This document shows, one piece after another, positions 28,695 through 36,760 of a stretch of DNA of 64,000 bases. The translations under genes were made by a program, and so were the position numbers. The DNA is from Myxococcales bacterium. GTDB lineage: Bacteria; Myxococcota; Myxococcia; Myxococcales; Myxococcaceae. Position 1 is the stretch's first letter. The number at the start of each line of letters is the position of its first letter. The stretch is taken from assembly GCA_020846875.1 (NCBI GenBank), contig JADLDB010000072.1, forward strand, positions 1 to 64,000, read 5' to 3'. A model generated the notes under the pieces. The model did no database searches. It was not told the DNA's origin and saw only the letters and a program-made list of their open reading frames with translations.

Positions 28695-28695
28695 C

Positions 28696-29454
28696 GTGCG
28701 GGCCTCGCTGCTGGCGGCGCTCTTCCTCACGTCCGCGTGCACCACCATCGTGGTCCGGCCCGGGCCGCGCAGGGCGCCCGAGTCAGAGAAGCACGACGTG
28801 GACGGCGCAATCGTGCTCAACGGCGAGCGCACGCGCGTCACCTGGTCCGACGGCGACAGCTTCGACTTCAAGTCCGGCCGCTATGAGGGGCAGGGCACCC
28901 GGCTGGTGGGCTTCAACACCCTGGAGGCGTACGGCCCGGTGCACCGCTGGGGCGGCTGGACGCGCGAGGAGCTGTACGAGATCGCGAAGTCCGGCTCCAC
29001 GCTGGCCGCCTCGCAGGAGTGGGAGTGCACCACCCAGGGGGAGCCCGACGCCTACGGCCGGCTGCTGGTGGACTGCCCGAAGCTGGCGCGAGAGATGGCG
29101 CTGGCCGGCGTGGGGCTGGCGTACGCGGTGCGCGGGCGGCCTCCGCGGCTGGTGCTGGACGCGATGCACCAGGCGCAGAAGGCCCGGCGCGGCATGTGGG
29201 CGAAGGGCGTGCCCGACACCATCCTCACCGCGCTCCACTCGCGCGACGAGGACAAGGAAGGCAAGTACCCCACCGCCGCCAACCGCGTGCTGAACACGCA
29301 GACCGGCGAGACGGTGTTGAGAAAGCACCTGGACAACTACGCGCTGTGCGAAGAGGTCTGCGACGGCGACTCGTGCATGGTCTACGTGCCGTACGAGCTC
29401 CGCTACCATGATCAGCCGCCGTGCCTGGTGGGCCATAGCCCCTCAGAAAACTGA
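28696..29454 (+). CDS. Staphylococcal-nuclease-like lipoprotein
   Basis: The GTG at 28696 directly follows the upstream stop and gives a lipoprotein signal (RASLLAALFLTSAC). The mature part is a thermonuclease (SNase/OB-fold) domain: VTWSDGDSFDF, the RLVGFNTLEAYG segment that carries Arg and Glu of the RLxGIDxPE motif, DAYGRLLVDC with the second Arg, and ALAGVGLAYAVRG. The Asp, Arg and Glu of the active site appear to be conserved, so phosphodiesterase activity is plausible. The C-terminal 60 residues contain a Cys-rich patch (CEEVCDGDSC). It likely sits in the envelope, co-expressed with the HlyD-like protein. Confidence 0.85.
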   Translation: MRASLLAALFLTSACTTIVVRPGPRRAPESEKHDVDGAIVLNGERTRVTWSDGDSFDFKSGRYEGQGTRLVGFNTLEAYGPVHRWGGWTREELYEIAKSGSTLAASQEWECTTQGEPDAYGRLLVDCPKLAREMALAGVGLAYAVRGRPPRLVLDAMHQAQKARRGMWAKGVPDTILTALHSRDEDKEGKYPTAANRVLNTQTGETVLRKHLDNYALCEEVCDGDSCMVYVPYELRYHDQPPCLVGHSPSEN

Positions 29455-29457
29455 GGG
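29440..29457. terminator. Perfect 7-base hairpin over the stop codon
   Basis: CCCTCAG-AAAA-CTGAGGG forms a stem of seven pairs with a four-A loop and includes the TGA of the nuclease gene (29452-29454). No T-run follows. Confidence 0.45.
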
Positions 29458-29522
29458 ACTCACGGCTTCAGAATGAGACCGGGAGGCCGACGGGGCCGGG
29501 TGGCTTCGCTATGCTGCGCGGC

Positions 29523-31373
29523 ATGGTGCGCTCCTCCTTCACGCCTCGTCTCGTCGTCGCCGCCGTCTCGTTGATGCTCTCAGGCGCCTGCTTCACGCCG
29601 GTGGTGGAGGTTGAAGACGGCGGAGCGGGAGGCGGCGCGTCCGGCGGTGGCGGAGGTGCAAGCGGTGGGGGTGCGGGCGGTGGGGCGTTCGGCGGCGGGG
29701 CGGGGGGAGGCGCGGGTGGTGGCGCCTTCGGCGGCGGAGCGGGTGGCGGCTCCGGCTGCGCGGGCTGCTTCATCGCCGGCCTCTGTGTGAGTCCTCCCGA
29801 TAACGGCAGCGAGGCCCTCTGCGGCGCGGGCGGCGTGGTGTGCGATCAATGCAACGTGTCGGCGGGTGAGCGCTGCGTGAACTTCCGCTGCCAGGGCGGC
29901 TTCGGGGGGGGCGTCGGGGGCGGCTTCGGGGGCGGCGGCGGCTTCTTCGGTGGTGGGCCGGGCGGCGGTGCTGGCGGCGGCTTCTTCGGTGGTGGGCCGG
30001 GTGGCGGTGCTGGTGGCGGCTTCTTCGGCGGCGGGCCGGGCGGAGGTACAGGCGGCGGCTACGGCGGAGGCTTCGGCGGCGGTGGAGGTTGCGCCGGCTG
30101 CATGACGACGACGGGGGTGTGCATGTTGCCGCCGACCAACGAGACGGACCCCTTCTGTGGCCCTCCGGGAAGCATGTGCGTCACCTGCGATCCAGGACGC
30201 GGCGAGAAGTGCCTGGGGGGCTGGTGCGTCACGGCCTACGGCGGCGGCGCGGGAGGCGGCTACGGCGGCGGCTACGGAGGCGGCTACGGCGGCGGCTACG
30301 GCGGCGGCTACGGTGGCGGCTACGGCGGCGGCTACGGCGGCGGCTACGGCGGCGGCGGTGGCACCAACTGCAACAACGGCTGCTACACCGTCACCGGCCT
30401 CTGCGTTCAGCCGCCCTACAACGGCACCAGCTCGACCTGCGGTACGGGCGGCACCCTCTGCGACGTGTGTGACGTAGTGCAGGGCGAGGTGTGTCTCAAC
30501 TTCACGTGCGTCGGCGGTGTCGGCGGAGGCTATGGCGGCGGTGTCGGCGGCGGCTACGGCGGCGGGGGTGGCTCCGCGTGCAACGGCTGTTTCACTCCCA
30601 ACGGCGTCTGCATTCAGCCGCCCAACAACAACACCAACTCCTTCTGCGGCCCCGCCGGGGCCTTCTGTGATGCATGCGACGTGGCGTTCGGCGAGCAGTG
30701 CCTCAACTTCAGGTGCGTCGGCGGCTTCGGAGGCGGCGCGGGCGGCGGCTATGGCGGCGGTGGCGGCCCCCTCGGCGGCGGCGCGGGCGGAAGCTACGGC
30801 GGCGGCGGCGGGACCATGGCCTGTGGCCCGGGGACGTGCCGCGGCTGCTGCTCGGGGAACATCTGCGTGCCCTTCGCCAGCCAGACCAACCTCTTCTGCG
30901 GCTCCTTCGGCCAGCAGTGCTCTTCCTGCGTCACCGGCACCCAGTGCACCATGGGCGTCTGCGCTGGGGTGGTGGACGCCGGCCCGGCGCCGCAGGTCGG
31001 CCAGGCCTGCGCGGCTGACCTGGACTGCCGGCCGCCCAACAACGGCTTCTGCATCCCCGAGTCCGTCTTCGGGCAGCCCACCGGCTGGCCTGGCGGAGCC
31101 TGCACGCGCACCTGCGGGGGTAGCTCCAACCAGTGCCCGTCGAACTCCACCTGCATCAACTTCGACAGCTCCGGCCAGCCCCTGTGCATCCAGACTTGCC
31201 CGGCGCCGCGCCAGGGCCAGTCGACGTGCCGCAGCGGCTACATCTGCGAGGCGAACGTGATGGCGCCGGGTCCCGGCATCTGCATTCCGCGCTGCAGCAG
31301 CCCGGGCTTCACCTGCTGGCAGAACACCGTCTGCGACGTGCCTAGCGGGTACTGCGTACTCGTTGGCCCTTGA
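29523..31373 (+). CDS. Gly-rich lipoprotein with five Cys-rich modules
   Basis: The signal peptide (LVVAAVSLMLSGAC) ends in a lipobox, so the protein is probably a lipoprotein. The mature 590 or so residues alternate Gly-rich spacers, including a GGGY array, with five homologous modules whose first Cys are near residues 79, 190, 283, 353 and 434. Each follows C-x2-3-C-x5-6-C-x10-11-C-x6-C-x2-C-x5-7-C-x4-C, eight Cys in all, with a shared PPxN after the third Cys. The C-terminal 120 residues are a further Cys-rich domain of a different pattern. The modules probably fold as small disulfide knots strung on flexible spacers at the cell surface. I recognise no named family. ATG at 29511 is an alternative start. 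Confidence 0.85.
   Translation: MVRSSFTPRLVVAAVSLMLSGACFTPVVEVEDGGAGGGASGGGGGASGGGAGGGAFGGGAGGGAGGGAFGGGAGGGSGCAGCFIAGLCVSPPDNGSEALCGAGGVVCDQCNVSAGERCVNFRCQGGFGGGVGGGFGGGGGFFGGGPGGGAGGGFFGGGPGGGAGGGFFGGGPGGGTGGGYGGGFGGGGGCAGCMTTTGVCMLPPTNETDPFCGPPGSMCVTCDPGRGEKCLGGWCVTAYGGGAGGGYGGGYGGGYGGGYGGGYGGGYGGGYGGGYGGGGGTNCNNGCYTVTGLCVQPPYNGTSSTCGTGGTLCDVCDVVQGEVCLNFTCVGGVGGGYGGGVGGGYGGGGGSACNGCFTPNGVCIQPPNNNTNSFCGPAGAFCDACDVAFGEQCLNFRCVGGFGGGAGGGYGGGGGPLGGGAGGSYGGGGGTMACGPGTCRGCCSGNICVPFASQTNLFCGSFGQQCSSCVTGTQCTMGVCAGVVDAGPAPQVGQACAADLDCRPPNNGFCIPESVFGQPTGWPGGACTRTCGGSSNQCPSNSTCINFDSSGQPLCIQTCPAPRQGQSTCRSGYICEANVMAPGPGICIPRCSSPGFTCWQNTVCDVPSGYCVLVGP
30240..30360. repeat. 12-base tandem array encoding GGGY
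   Basis: About eight head-to-tail copies of GGX-GGC-GGC-TAC follow one another with synonymous changes only at the first codon. The unit length keeps the reading frame, so slippage would alter spacer length without breaking the gene. Confidence 0.85.
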
Positions 31374-33036
31374 CGCTCTTCTCCGGCGCCGGCTCCACGG
31401 GACCGCCGACGATGCGCAGGCCGTAGATGGTGTCGTTGCGCGCGCCCAGCACCAGGCGATCGCCGAAGGCCGCGGGCGAGGCCTCTATCTCTCCCGGGAG
31501 CGCCAGGCTGGCCACCTCGCGCCCGTCGCGCGCGTCGTACAGGTGCACCGTGCCCTTGATGTCGCCCTGGAGGAGGAAGGTGTGCCCGTCGGGATCTTTG
31601 AGCAGCGTGGGCGAGGACCAGGCGTAGTGGGGCAGGTCGATCCGCCACACCTCCTTCCCCGTGGCCTTGTCCAGGGCCAGCAGCTTCCCGTCCTCGGGGC
31701 CGGGGCAGCGGGACAGGGTGAAGAAGACCAGGTGGGCCACGTCGCCGGTGCCCACCGCGTTGGTGGCGAACATGCCCGCGTCGATCTTCTTGGGGCTGCG
31801 CGCGCCCAGGCAGGGGTACGTCACTTCCCAGCGCTGCGTGCCGTCGAGGCCGTTCAGCTTGCGCAGGTGCGTCTTCCCCTTCGGGCCCGTCTTGTCCACC
31901 TCGCAGCCGGTGTAGAGGACCGGCGCGCCGTCCTCGAGCTCCAGCGTGAGGCTGGCGTCGGTGTCGTCTCCGGCGTCGAAGCTCCACACCGGCTGGAAGG
32001 TGCGCAGATCCATCGCCTGAATGTTGCCGCCGTTGTCCGCGAAGAAGGCCAGGTTCCGCGCGATGGAGATGGAGTTCTCGATGCCGAACTCCCGCTGCTT
32101 GAGCTGTGAGTAGCGGTAGCGCGTCACCTGGGGCTTCACGTCCAGCGTCAGCGCCACCGGATCGAACACGGTGTTGAGCTTCAGGAAGTAGAACAGCCCG
32201 TTCTCTCCCGGCGCGAAGTAGGTGTCCGTCTTGCGGTTGAGCAGCCCGCTGGAGTCGAACGCCCCCCACGGGCGCGGCGCGTCCTTGTCCCGACCCGGCA
32301 AGAGGAAGACCTCGGTGTGCTCGATCAGCTCGTACACGTGCAGCCCGAGGTTGGGCTTCTCGGGGATCCCCTGGCCCACGAAGAGCAGCGGGTAGCCCCG
32401 TGGATCCACCGACACGCTGCCCTTGATCGGGTTGCCGGTGTTGATGGGCTTGCGGGTGCGCTGCCCGGTGAAGAGGTCGAGGAAGTAGACGTGGCCGTCC
32501 AGGCTGCCCTGGATCACCTCCACCAGGCCCTCGTCGCGGCGGAAGCGGCCCAGCTTCGGCATGGAGTGGCGGATCACCGCCGGCCAGCGGACGATCGCCG
32601 GCTGCCCCGTCCACCCGACGCCGCCGAACCAGGGCGCCTTGCTGCGGCCCGTCTTGAGCTGCCAGGCGATCTCCAGCTTCGAGGGATTCTTCGGGATGGT
32701 GCCCCACGCGCCGCCGGTGCGGGCCGGTCCGCCGCGGAAGGTCAGCACCCCGTCCACCAGCGCGTAGTCGTCGGGGAAGATCTGCGGCTCGAACTCGGCG
32801 TCGTCGGCGTGGGTGACCAGCTCGGTCGCGACGCGCTCCAGACGCTGGGGAATGGGCGCCACCTCGAACCACTCGGGCTGCTTCGGCGGCGCAGGCGCAC
32901 CGGAGTCGAGCTCCAGCTCCGCTGGGGGCGGTGGAGGAGGCAGGCCCGCGTCCACCACCACCGGCACCACGGGCGCCTCCTCTCGGCAGCCCAGGGCGGC
33001 CACGCACAGGACGACGCTGAGGAGCGCGGGGCGCAT
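31342..33036 (-). CDS. PQQ-like beta-propeller lipoprotein
   Basis: A lipoprotein signal (LLSVVLCVAALGC) precedes a Pro/Asp linker and a 500-residue region of quinoprotein-type propeller repeats: VEVIQGSLDGHVYFLDLFTG, GNIQAMDLRTFQPVWSFDAG, LLALDKATGKEVWRID and GTVHLYDARDGREVASL. These follow the WxxxxG and A-x-D-x-xTG-x-xxW patterns of PQQ-like blades, as in BamB, but the catalytic residues of PQQ dehydrogenases are not seen, so a binding or scaffold role is more likely. The C-terminus overlaps the 3' end of the convergent Cys-module gene by 32 bases. There is a PxxxVDAG linker between signal and propeller, common in this organism's lipoproteins. Confidence 0.85.
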   Translation of the reverse strand: MRPALLSVVLCVAALGCREEAPVVPVVVDAGLPPPPPPAELELDSGAPAPPKQPEWFEVAPIPQRLERVATELVTHADDAEFEPQIFPDDYALVDGVLTFRGGPARTGGAWGTIPKNPSKLEIAWQLKTGRSKAPWFGGVGWTGQPAIVRWPAVIRHSMPKLGRFRRDEGLVEVIQGSLDGHVYFLDLFTGQRTRKPINTGNPIKGSVSVDPRGYPLLFVGQGIPEKPNLGLHVYELIEHTEVFLLPGRDKDAPRPWGAFDSSGLLNRKTDTYFAPGENGLFYFLKLNTVFDPVALTLDVKPQVTRYRYSQLKQREFGIENSISIARNLAFFADNGGNIQAMDLRTFQPVWSFDAGDDTDASLTLELEDGAPVLYTGCEVDKTGPKGKTHLRKLNGLDGTQRWEVTYPCLGARSPKKIDAGMFATNAVGTGDVAHLVFFTLSRCPGPEDGKLLALDKATGKEVWRIDLPHYAWSSPTLLKDPDGHTFLLQGDIKGTVHLYDARDGREVASLALPGEIEASPAAFGDRLVLGARNDTIYGLRIVGGPVEPAPEKSVKGQRVRSTR

Positions 33037-33067
33037 GTGCCGCCAGCCTAGCGTGCGCCGGCCAACC

Positions 33068-33979
33068 TCAAGGAGCCGGCACCCCGGCTCCAGGGACGCC
33101 GCCGGGCACTACCTCCACCTCGGTGCGCGCCCCCAGCCCGAAGATGAGGCCCACGGTGAGCGAGACGGCCCCCACCCCGGTCAGCCCGAGGAGGACGGCG
33201 GTGGTGGTGGGGTTGTTGCGTACGAGGAGGGCGGCGATCCCGCAGCTCAAGGCGGTGAGGACGCCCAGCGTCATGGCCGTGGCGGACCAGGCAACGCGTG
33301 AGACGCTCGCCGTCTTCACCTGGAGCTGGACAGACGTCGCGTCGGGGACGGTGAACTGCGGCGAGGCGAGAACGCCGGCCCCCACCACGAAGTAGCCCTC
33401 ACCCGGTTTCACCGGCACGTCGCACGGCTCGGTGCAGACGGTCGTGACTCCGGTGAGGTGGCTGGCGTGGCTGCCGCCCGCCGCCGTGCCCTGGAGGACG
33501 ACGCGGCGGACCTCCAGCGGGGGCGCGTCCGACTCCACCAGCAGGCGCGCCCGGCGCTCGGTGGGGAACAGGCCGGCGGGCGAGGTGGGCGGCGCCGGAG
33601 GCAGCGCGGGCGCCGGCGCGGGCGGCACCACCGGCGCAGGCCCCAGCGCGGCGGAGGGGTCGATGAGCAGCGCCACCACCAGCGTCACCTTGTCGTCCAG
33701 CGACGCGCAGGCGCTCTCGCCGCTCGTCACCTCGCGGGTGCCCAGCACCGTGCCCTGGGCGTCCACCAGCGAGAGGCGCGCACGCCACTGCTCCTCGAAG
33801 CGCTCCACCACGCCGTCCACCAGCACGGCGGGCTCGGCGCCGAACACCGGGCGGTGCAGCTTGTCCTCCACCGCGCGCGAGACGTCGGCCGCCTGGCGGC
33901 ACTCGGGAGGGGCGGCCCAGCGCAGGCCCCAGGTGGTGGGACCGGCGGCCAGGAGCAGGAGGAGCGACAGGCTGGTCAC
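33068..33979 (-). CDS. Envelope protein with C-terminal membrane segments
   Basis: The GTG at 33979 overlaps the upstream stop (GTGA), so this is the second gene of a coupled pair. It starts with a signal-like stretch (TSLSLLLLLAAGPTTWGLR), has a periplasmic domain with two Cys that may bridge (CRQA, SACAS), a Pro/Ala linker near 135-160, a beta domain with CTEPCDVPVKPGEGYFV, and two hydrophobic helices near the end (TAMTLGVLTALSCGIAALLV; TTAVLLGLTGVGAVSLTVGL). Family not recognised; the beta part with the GEGYFVVGAG segment resembles PEGA-like domains. Its operon is preceded by the motif shared with the ECF sigma gene, so it is a predicted ECF target. Confidence 0.75.
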   Translation of the reverse strand: MTSLSLLLLLAAGPTTWGLRWAAPPECRQAADVSRAVEDKLHRPVFGAEPAVLVDGVVERFEEQWRARLSLVDAQGTVLGTREVTSGESACASLDDKVTLVVALLIDPSAALGPAPVVPPAPAPALPPAPPTSPAGLFPTERRARLLVESDAPPLEVRRVVLQGTAAGGSHASHLTGVTTVCTEPCDVPVKPGEGYFVVGAGVLASPQFTVPDATSVQLQVKTASVSRVAWSATAMTLGVLTALSCGIAALLVRNNPTTTAVLLGLTGVGAVSLTVGLIFGLGARTEVEVVPGGVPGAGVPAP

Positions 33980-35604
33980 AGCGCGTGAGTCTGGCTCAAG
34001 TCGCCCCGGGGGGCGGCGGTTTCCGGCGTCGTGGGGACGACCGGCTGGAGCAATTCGTCCACCAGCGCGGGCGGCTCCCCGAGGAAGCGGGCCAGCGCCA
34101 GGCGCGCCTCGGGGTACGCGCGGGGATCGCCTCCGCCCAACAGGCAGCGCGCGGCGGCCTCCGGCGGTTGGACGCCCGGCGTGCAGAAGCTGTCCGCCCA
34201 CCAGCGGGGGAGGCGCGCGGACAATTCGTCGAAGAGGCGGCGGGCCTGACGATCCTCCCAGTCGTCCGCGGTGGGCACGCCGCTCTTCTGGGGCGTGAGG
34301 GCGGCGCGGGGATCGGTCACCTCGTGGGACACGCCGTCCTTCTCGGACGAGTCTTCCCAGGACAGCTCGAGCGCCCGCGCGGTCGCCGGCAGCGCGAGGG
34401 TGCAGGAGACGCGCGCGCGGTGGGCGGCTTGCTCCTTCTGCGCGGGGATGGTGGTGGACCGCCCCACGCTGCGCGTCTTCGTCACCGTCTTCGGCACGCT
34501 GCGGGTGGCGCTGCGGTAGTGGGTGACGGTCCGGGTGCCGGTGCAGGTGGTGTACTTCGAGCCGGAGTAGCAGCCGTAGGTGTACGACTCCGTGGTGGTG
34601 TACGGCTCCTGGTACGTCTCCGTCTGGTATTCGGTCGCGCTGTACGTCTCCGTCTCGGTCCAGCTCACGGTGAGGTCCATGGGCGTGGCGGTGAAGCGGC
34701 TGTCCAGGGTGGCCGTCACCCGGCCGGTCACTTCTCCGGCGGAACGGGGGTCGTGCCAGCCGCTGCGGGCGAAAGCGGCGCGGGCGGCGTCGCGCAGCTT
34801 GTCCGCGGCACTCGGGCCGGCACCGTGCACGGCGGACAAGTCGAGGCGCACGTCCTTCCTCGTCTCGGGGGCGAAGGGCACGCGCGGCGTGGGGGCGCCC
34901 AGGGCGGCACAGGCGCGCTCGGCGACGCGGGCGAGCCACGGCGAGTGGGCCACCTGGGCCAGCGCCAGACAGCGGCGGGCGCCGGCGGCGCGGACCTCCT
35001 TCGAGCGCGCCTGCACCACGTCGCCGAGGCCGGCCTGCTGGAGGGCGGGCGTGAGCGAGGTGAGCAGCTTTCCGGCGCTGAGCGGCTGGCCGACGGAGAG
35101 GAAGAAGTCGAGGCGCTCCCCGATGGCGGCGACCAGCACCCGGCGCGCGTCCACCAGCGCGGGCGAATCCGGGGGGCGCGGGGCTGCGCCGCCGTCTGCA
35201 GAGGACGCGGGCCACTCGGACCACCCTGCGCCGGGAGCGCCGCCGGCGGTCGTCCCCTGAGGGGGCGCGGGGGCCGGTGGGTCCAGGAAGCGCCGGGCGC
35301 GGGCGTAGGCGGCGAGCGCGTCGAAGAGTCGCCCCGCGCGGACGTCAGCGCCGACGGAGGCCACTTCCCGCTGCACCAGCGCCTCGGCGGTGCGTCGGGA
35401 GCCGGCCGTCGCCTCGGAATCGCCCGGCGCCTCCGCGAGGCGCTGGGCCCAGCTCTGCCACGCCGCCTCCAGGCGCCCGTCGCGCTCGGCCTGCCGCGCC
35501 TTCACGGTGTGGGCCGAGGTGCAGGCCGAGAGGACGGCGCACGCGACGAGGAGGCCGGCGCGCAGCCGACTGGACGTGGGTGACGGCGTCCCCGTCTCGG
35601 ACAT
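33976..35604 (-). CDS. Lipoprotein with Thr/Tyr-rich strand, predicted ECF target
   Basis: ATG at 35604 gives a lipoprotein signal (LLVACAVLSAC). Residues 30-260 are helical and TPR-like (AAWQSWAQRLAEAPGDSEAT). A beta-rich region follows, with a remarkable stretch at about 312-375: TETETYSATEYQTETYQEPY, then repeated Tyr-Thr pairs, a CYSGSKYTTC loop and TRTVTHYRSATRSVPKTV. The alternation suggests a long edge strand or ladder with Tyr and Thr facing opposite sides. The last 110 residues are again helical. No family recognised. Only eight bases separate the start codon from a 13-base motif that also precedes the ECF sigma gene, so this operon is probably under that sigma factor. Confidence 0.8.
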   Translation of the reverse strand: MSETGTPSPTSSRLRAGLLVACAVLSACTSAHTVKARQAERDGRLEAAWQSWAQRLAEAPGDSEATAGSRRTAEALVQREVASVGADVRAGRLFDALAAYARARRFLDPPAPAPPQGTTAGGAPGAGWSEWPASSADGGAAPRPPDSPALVDARRVLVAAIGERLDFFLSVGQPLSAGKLLTSLTPALQQAGLGDVVQARSKEVRAAGARRCLALAQVAHSPWLARVAERACAALGAPTPRVPFAPETRKDVRLDLSAVHGAGPSAADKLRDAARAAFARSGWHDPRSAGEVTGRVTATLDSRFTATPMDLTVSWTETETYSATEYQTETYQEPYTTTESYTYGCYSGSKYTTCTGTRTVTHYRSATRSVPKTVTKTRSVGRSTTIPAQKEQAAHRARVSCTLALPATARALELSWEDSSEKDGVSHEVTDPRAALTPQKSGVPTADDWEDRQARRLFDELSARLPRWWADSFCTPGVQPPEAAARCLLGGGDPRAYPEARLALARFLGEPPALVDELLQPVVPTTPETAAPRGDLSQTHAL

Positions 35605-35612
35605 GGGGTGTC

Positions 35613-35645
35613 TTCTCACACGAGACGACGCGTGCTGACCAGCGC
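35613..35645 (-). promoter_or_regulatory. Two-block ECF-type promoter motif, copy A
   Basis: Read on the minus strand this is GCGCTGGTCAG, nine variable bases, then TCTCGTGTGAGAA, ending eight bases before the ATG at 35604. The same blocks and spacing recur before the ECF sigma gene. The blocks fit a -35/-10 pair; the start point would then be at or next to the ATG. Confidence 0.6.
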
Positions 35646-35696
35646 CGCGCCACCTGCGTCCTCTCGCGAGCAACCCAGCGGGCGCGCGGCGGTCTC

Positions 35697-35716
35697 CTGC
35701 GGCTCGGGGGCCGCAG
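35697..35716. terminator. 7-base hairpin between ECF operon and its target
   Basis: CTGCGGC-TCGGGG-GCCGCAG forms a GC-rich stem-loop in the 274-base gap, 163 bases after the end of the ECF operon and upstream of promoter copy A. It may end transcription from the sigma operon. The rest of this gap shows nothing but a slightly AT-richer patch. Confidence 0.3.
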
Positions 35717-35878
35717 CCCGGCGGTGCGTGGAGACGCGAACTGGTTGGGCTTTGCCGGTCAGGACAAGCAATCCACGACGACCGCCCTGTGCCGTGCCAC
35801 CGCGAGCCGCTGTCCTCGACGACGAGGGCCGAGCACCTGGTAGGAAGTGTCGCGGCGAGCAGCTCCGACAACTGAAAG

Positions 35879-36760
35879 CTACTGCCGGAGCAGCGCTTCG
35901 AGGCGCACGAGGTGCGTCGACGTGGGCCACTTCTTCTTGAAGGCGTCCACGCGCGCCGCCGCCTCGTCGCGCCGGCCCAGCTTCACCAGCGCCTCGATGC
36001 GCAGCACGTCGCGCTCCTGCGCCAGCGAGCTATCCGGGAAGGACTTCTCGTGCTGCTCGAGCTGCCCCAGGGCGGCGGCGGAGCGCCCGGCGCGCACCTC
36101 CTCCATCGCGCTGGTGAGGAGGCCTACCTCGTCCGCCGGCGTCGTGGCCGGTGGAGCGGGCGGCGGCGGCGCGGGGGCGGAGGGCCTGGGCCTGGGCGTC
36201 GCCGGCGGCTGGACGGCGGCCGGCGCGGACGGCGGAGGCGGAGGCAGCTTTGGTGTCACCAGCGTGGGTGCTGGAGAAGGAGGAGGAGCTGGCGCCGCGG
36301 CGAGGGGGCCGCTCTGCTTCGCCTGTTGCCGCTCGAAGCTGCGCCCGCCCTGGAAGGCCACCGCGCCCGCCACCAGCGTGGACACCGCCGCGACGACGAC
36401 CAGCTTCGTGGCGCCCGCAGCGACGGCGCCGCCCGCGGCCGCAGAGGCGCCAGCCGCCGTTCCTCCTGCTGCGGAGCCTCCTGCCGCCGAGCCGCCCGCC
36501 GAGGTGCCGCCGTCTCCGGGGAAGCCGCCATCTCCCGGAGGCCCGCCGTCACCGGGAGGTCCACCGTCTCCCGGAGGTCCGCCATCGCCGGGCCCGCCGG
36601 AGCCTCCCCCACCAGGAGGCGTCCAGAAGAGCGGCCCCAGCGCGCCTTGAAGGGCGAGGAGCTGCGGGGCCGAGGGCTCGTCCAGCACCGCGCTCTCGGC
36701 GAAGAGGCGCCAGCCCTCGGGGCCGCCCTCTGCCAGCCATGGACGAAGGGTGTCGCTCAC
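35879..36760 (-). CDS. Single-pass membrane protein of ECF operon
   Basis: The GTG at 36760 overlaps the sigma-factor stop (GTGA). The first 48 residues could be a small cytoplasmic domain, followed by a Gly/Pro/Asp repeat of the unit GGPPGD, an Ala/Gly stretch, one membrane helix at about 118-136 (TKLVVVAAVSTLVAGAVAF), a Pro-rich linker, and a periplasmic helical pair at 205-290 that looks like TPR/YbgF (LGQLEQHEKSFPDSSLAQER; RRDEAAARVDAFKKKWP). The position and topology suit an anti-sigma factor or sensor for the ECF protein, although no zinc anti-sigma motif is present. Anti-sigma function is inference from operon position only. Confidence 0.8.
   Translation of the reverse strand: MSDTLRPWLAEGGPEGWRLFAESAVLDEPSAPQLLALQGALGPLFWTPPGGGGSGGPGDGGPPGDGGPPGDGGPPGDGGFPGDGGTSAGGSAAGGSAAGGTAAGASAAAGGAVAAGATKLVVVAAVSTLVAGAVAFQGGRSFERQQAKQSGPLAAAPAPPPSPAPTLVTPKLPPPPPSAPAAVQPPATPRPRPSAPAPPPPAPPATTPADEVGLLTSAMEEVRAGRSAAALGQLEQHEKSFPDSSLAQERDVLRIEALVKLGRRDEAAARVDAFKKKWPTSTHLVRLEALLRQ

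Noticed and set aside
27771-29454. Type I secretion system
   Set aside because: Only an adaptor-like gene is present, with no ABC exporter or outer-membrane channel.
30240-30360. CRISPR-like short repeats
   Set aside because: Units are 12 bases, without spacers, and encode GGGY in a protein.
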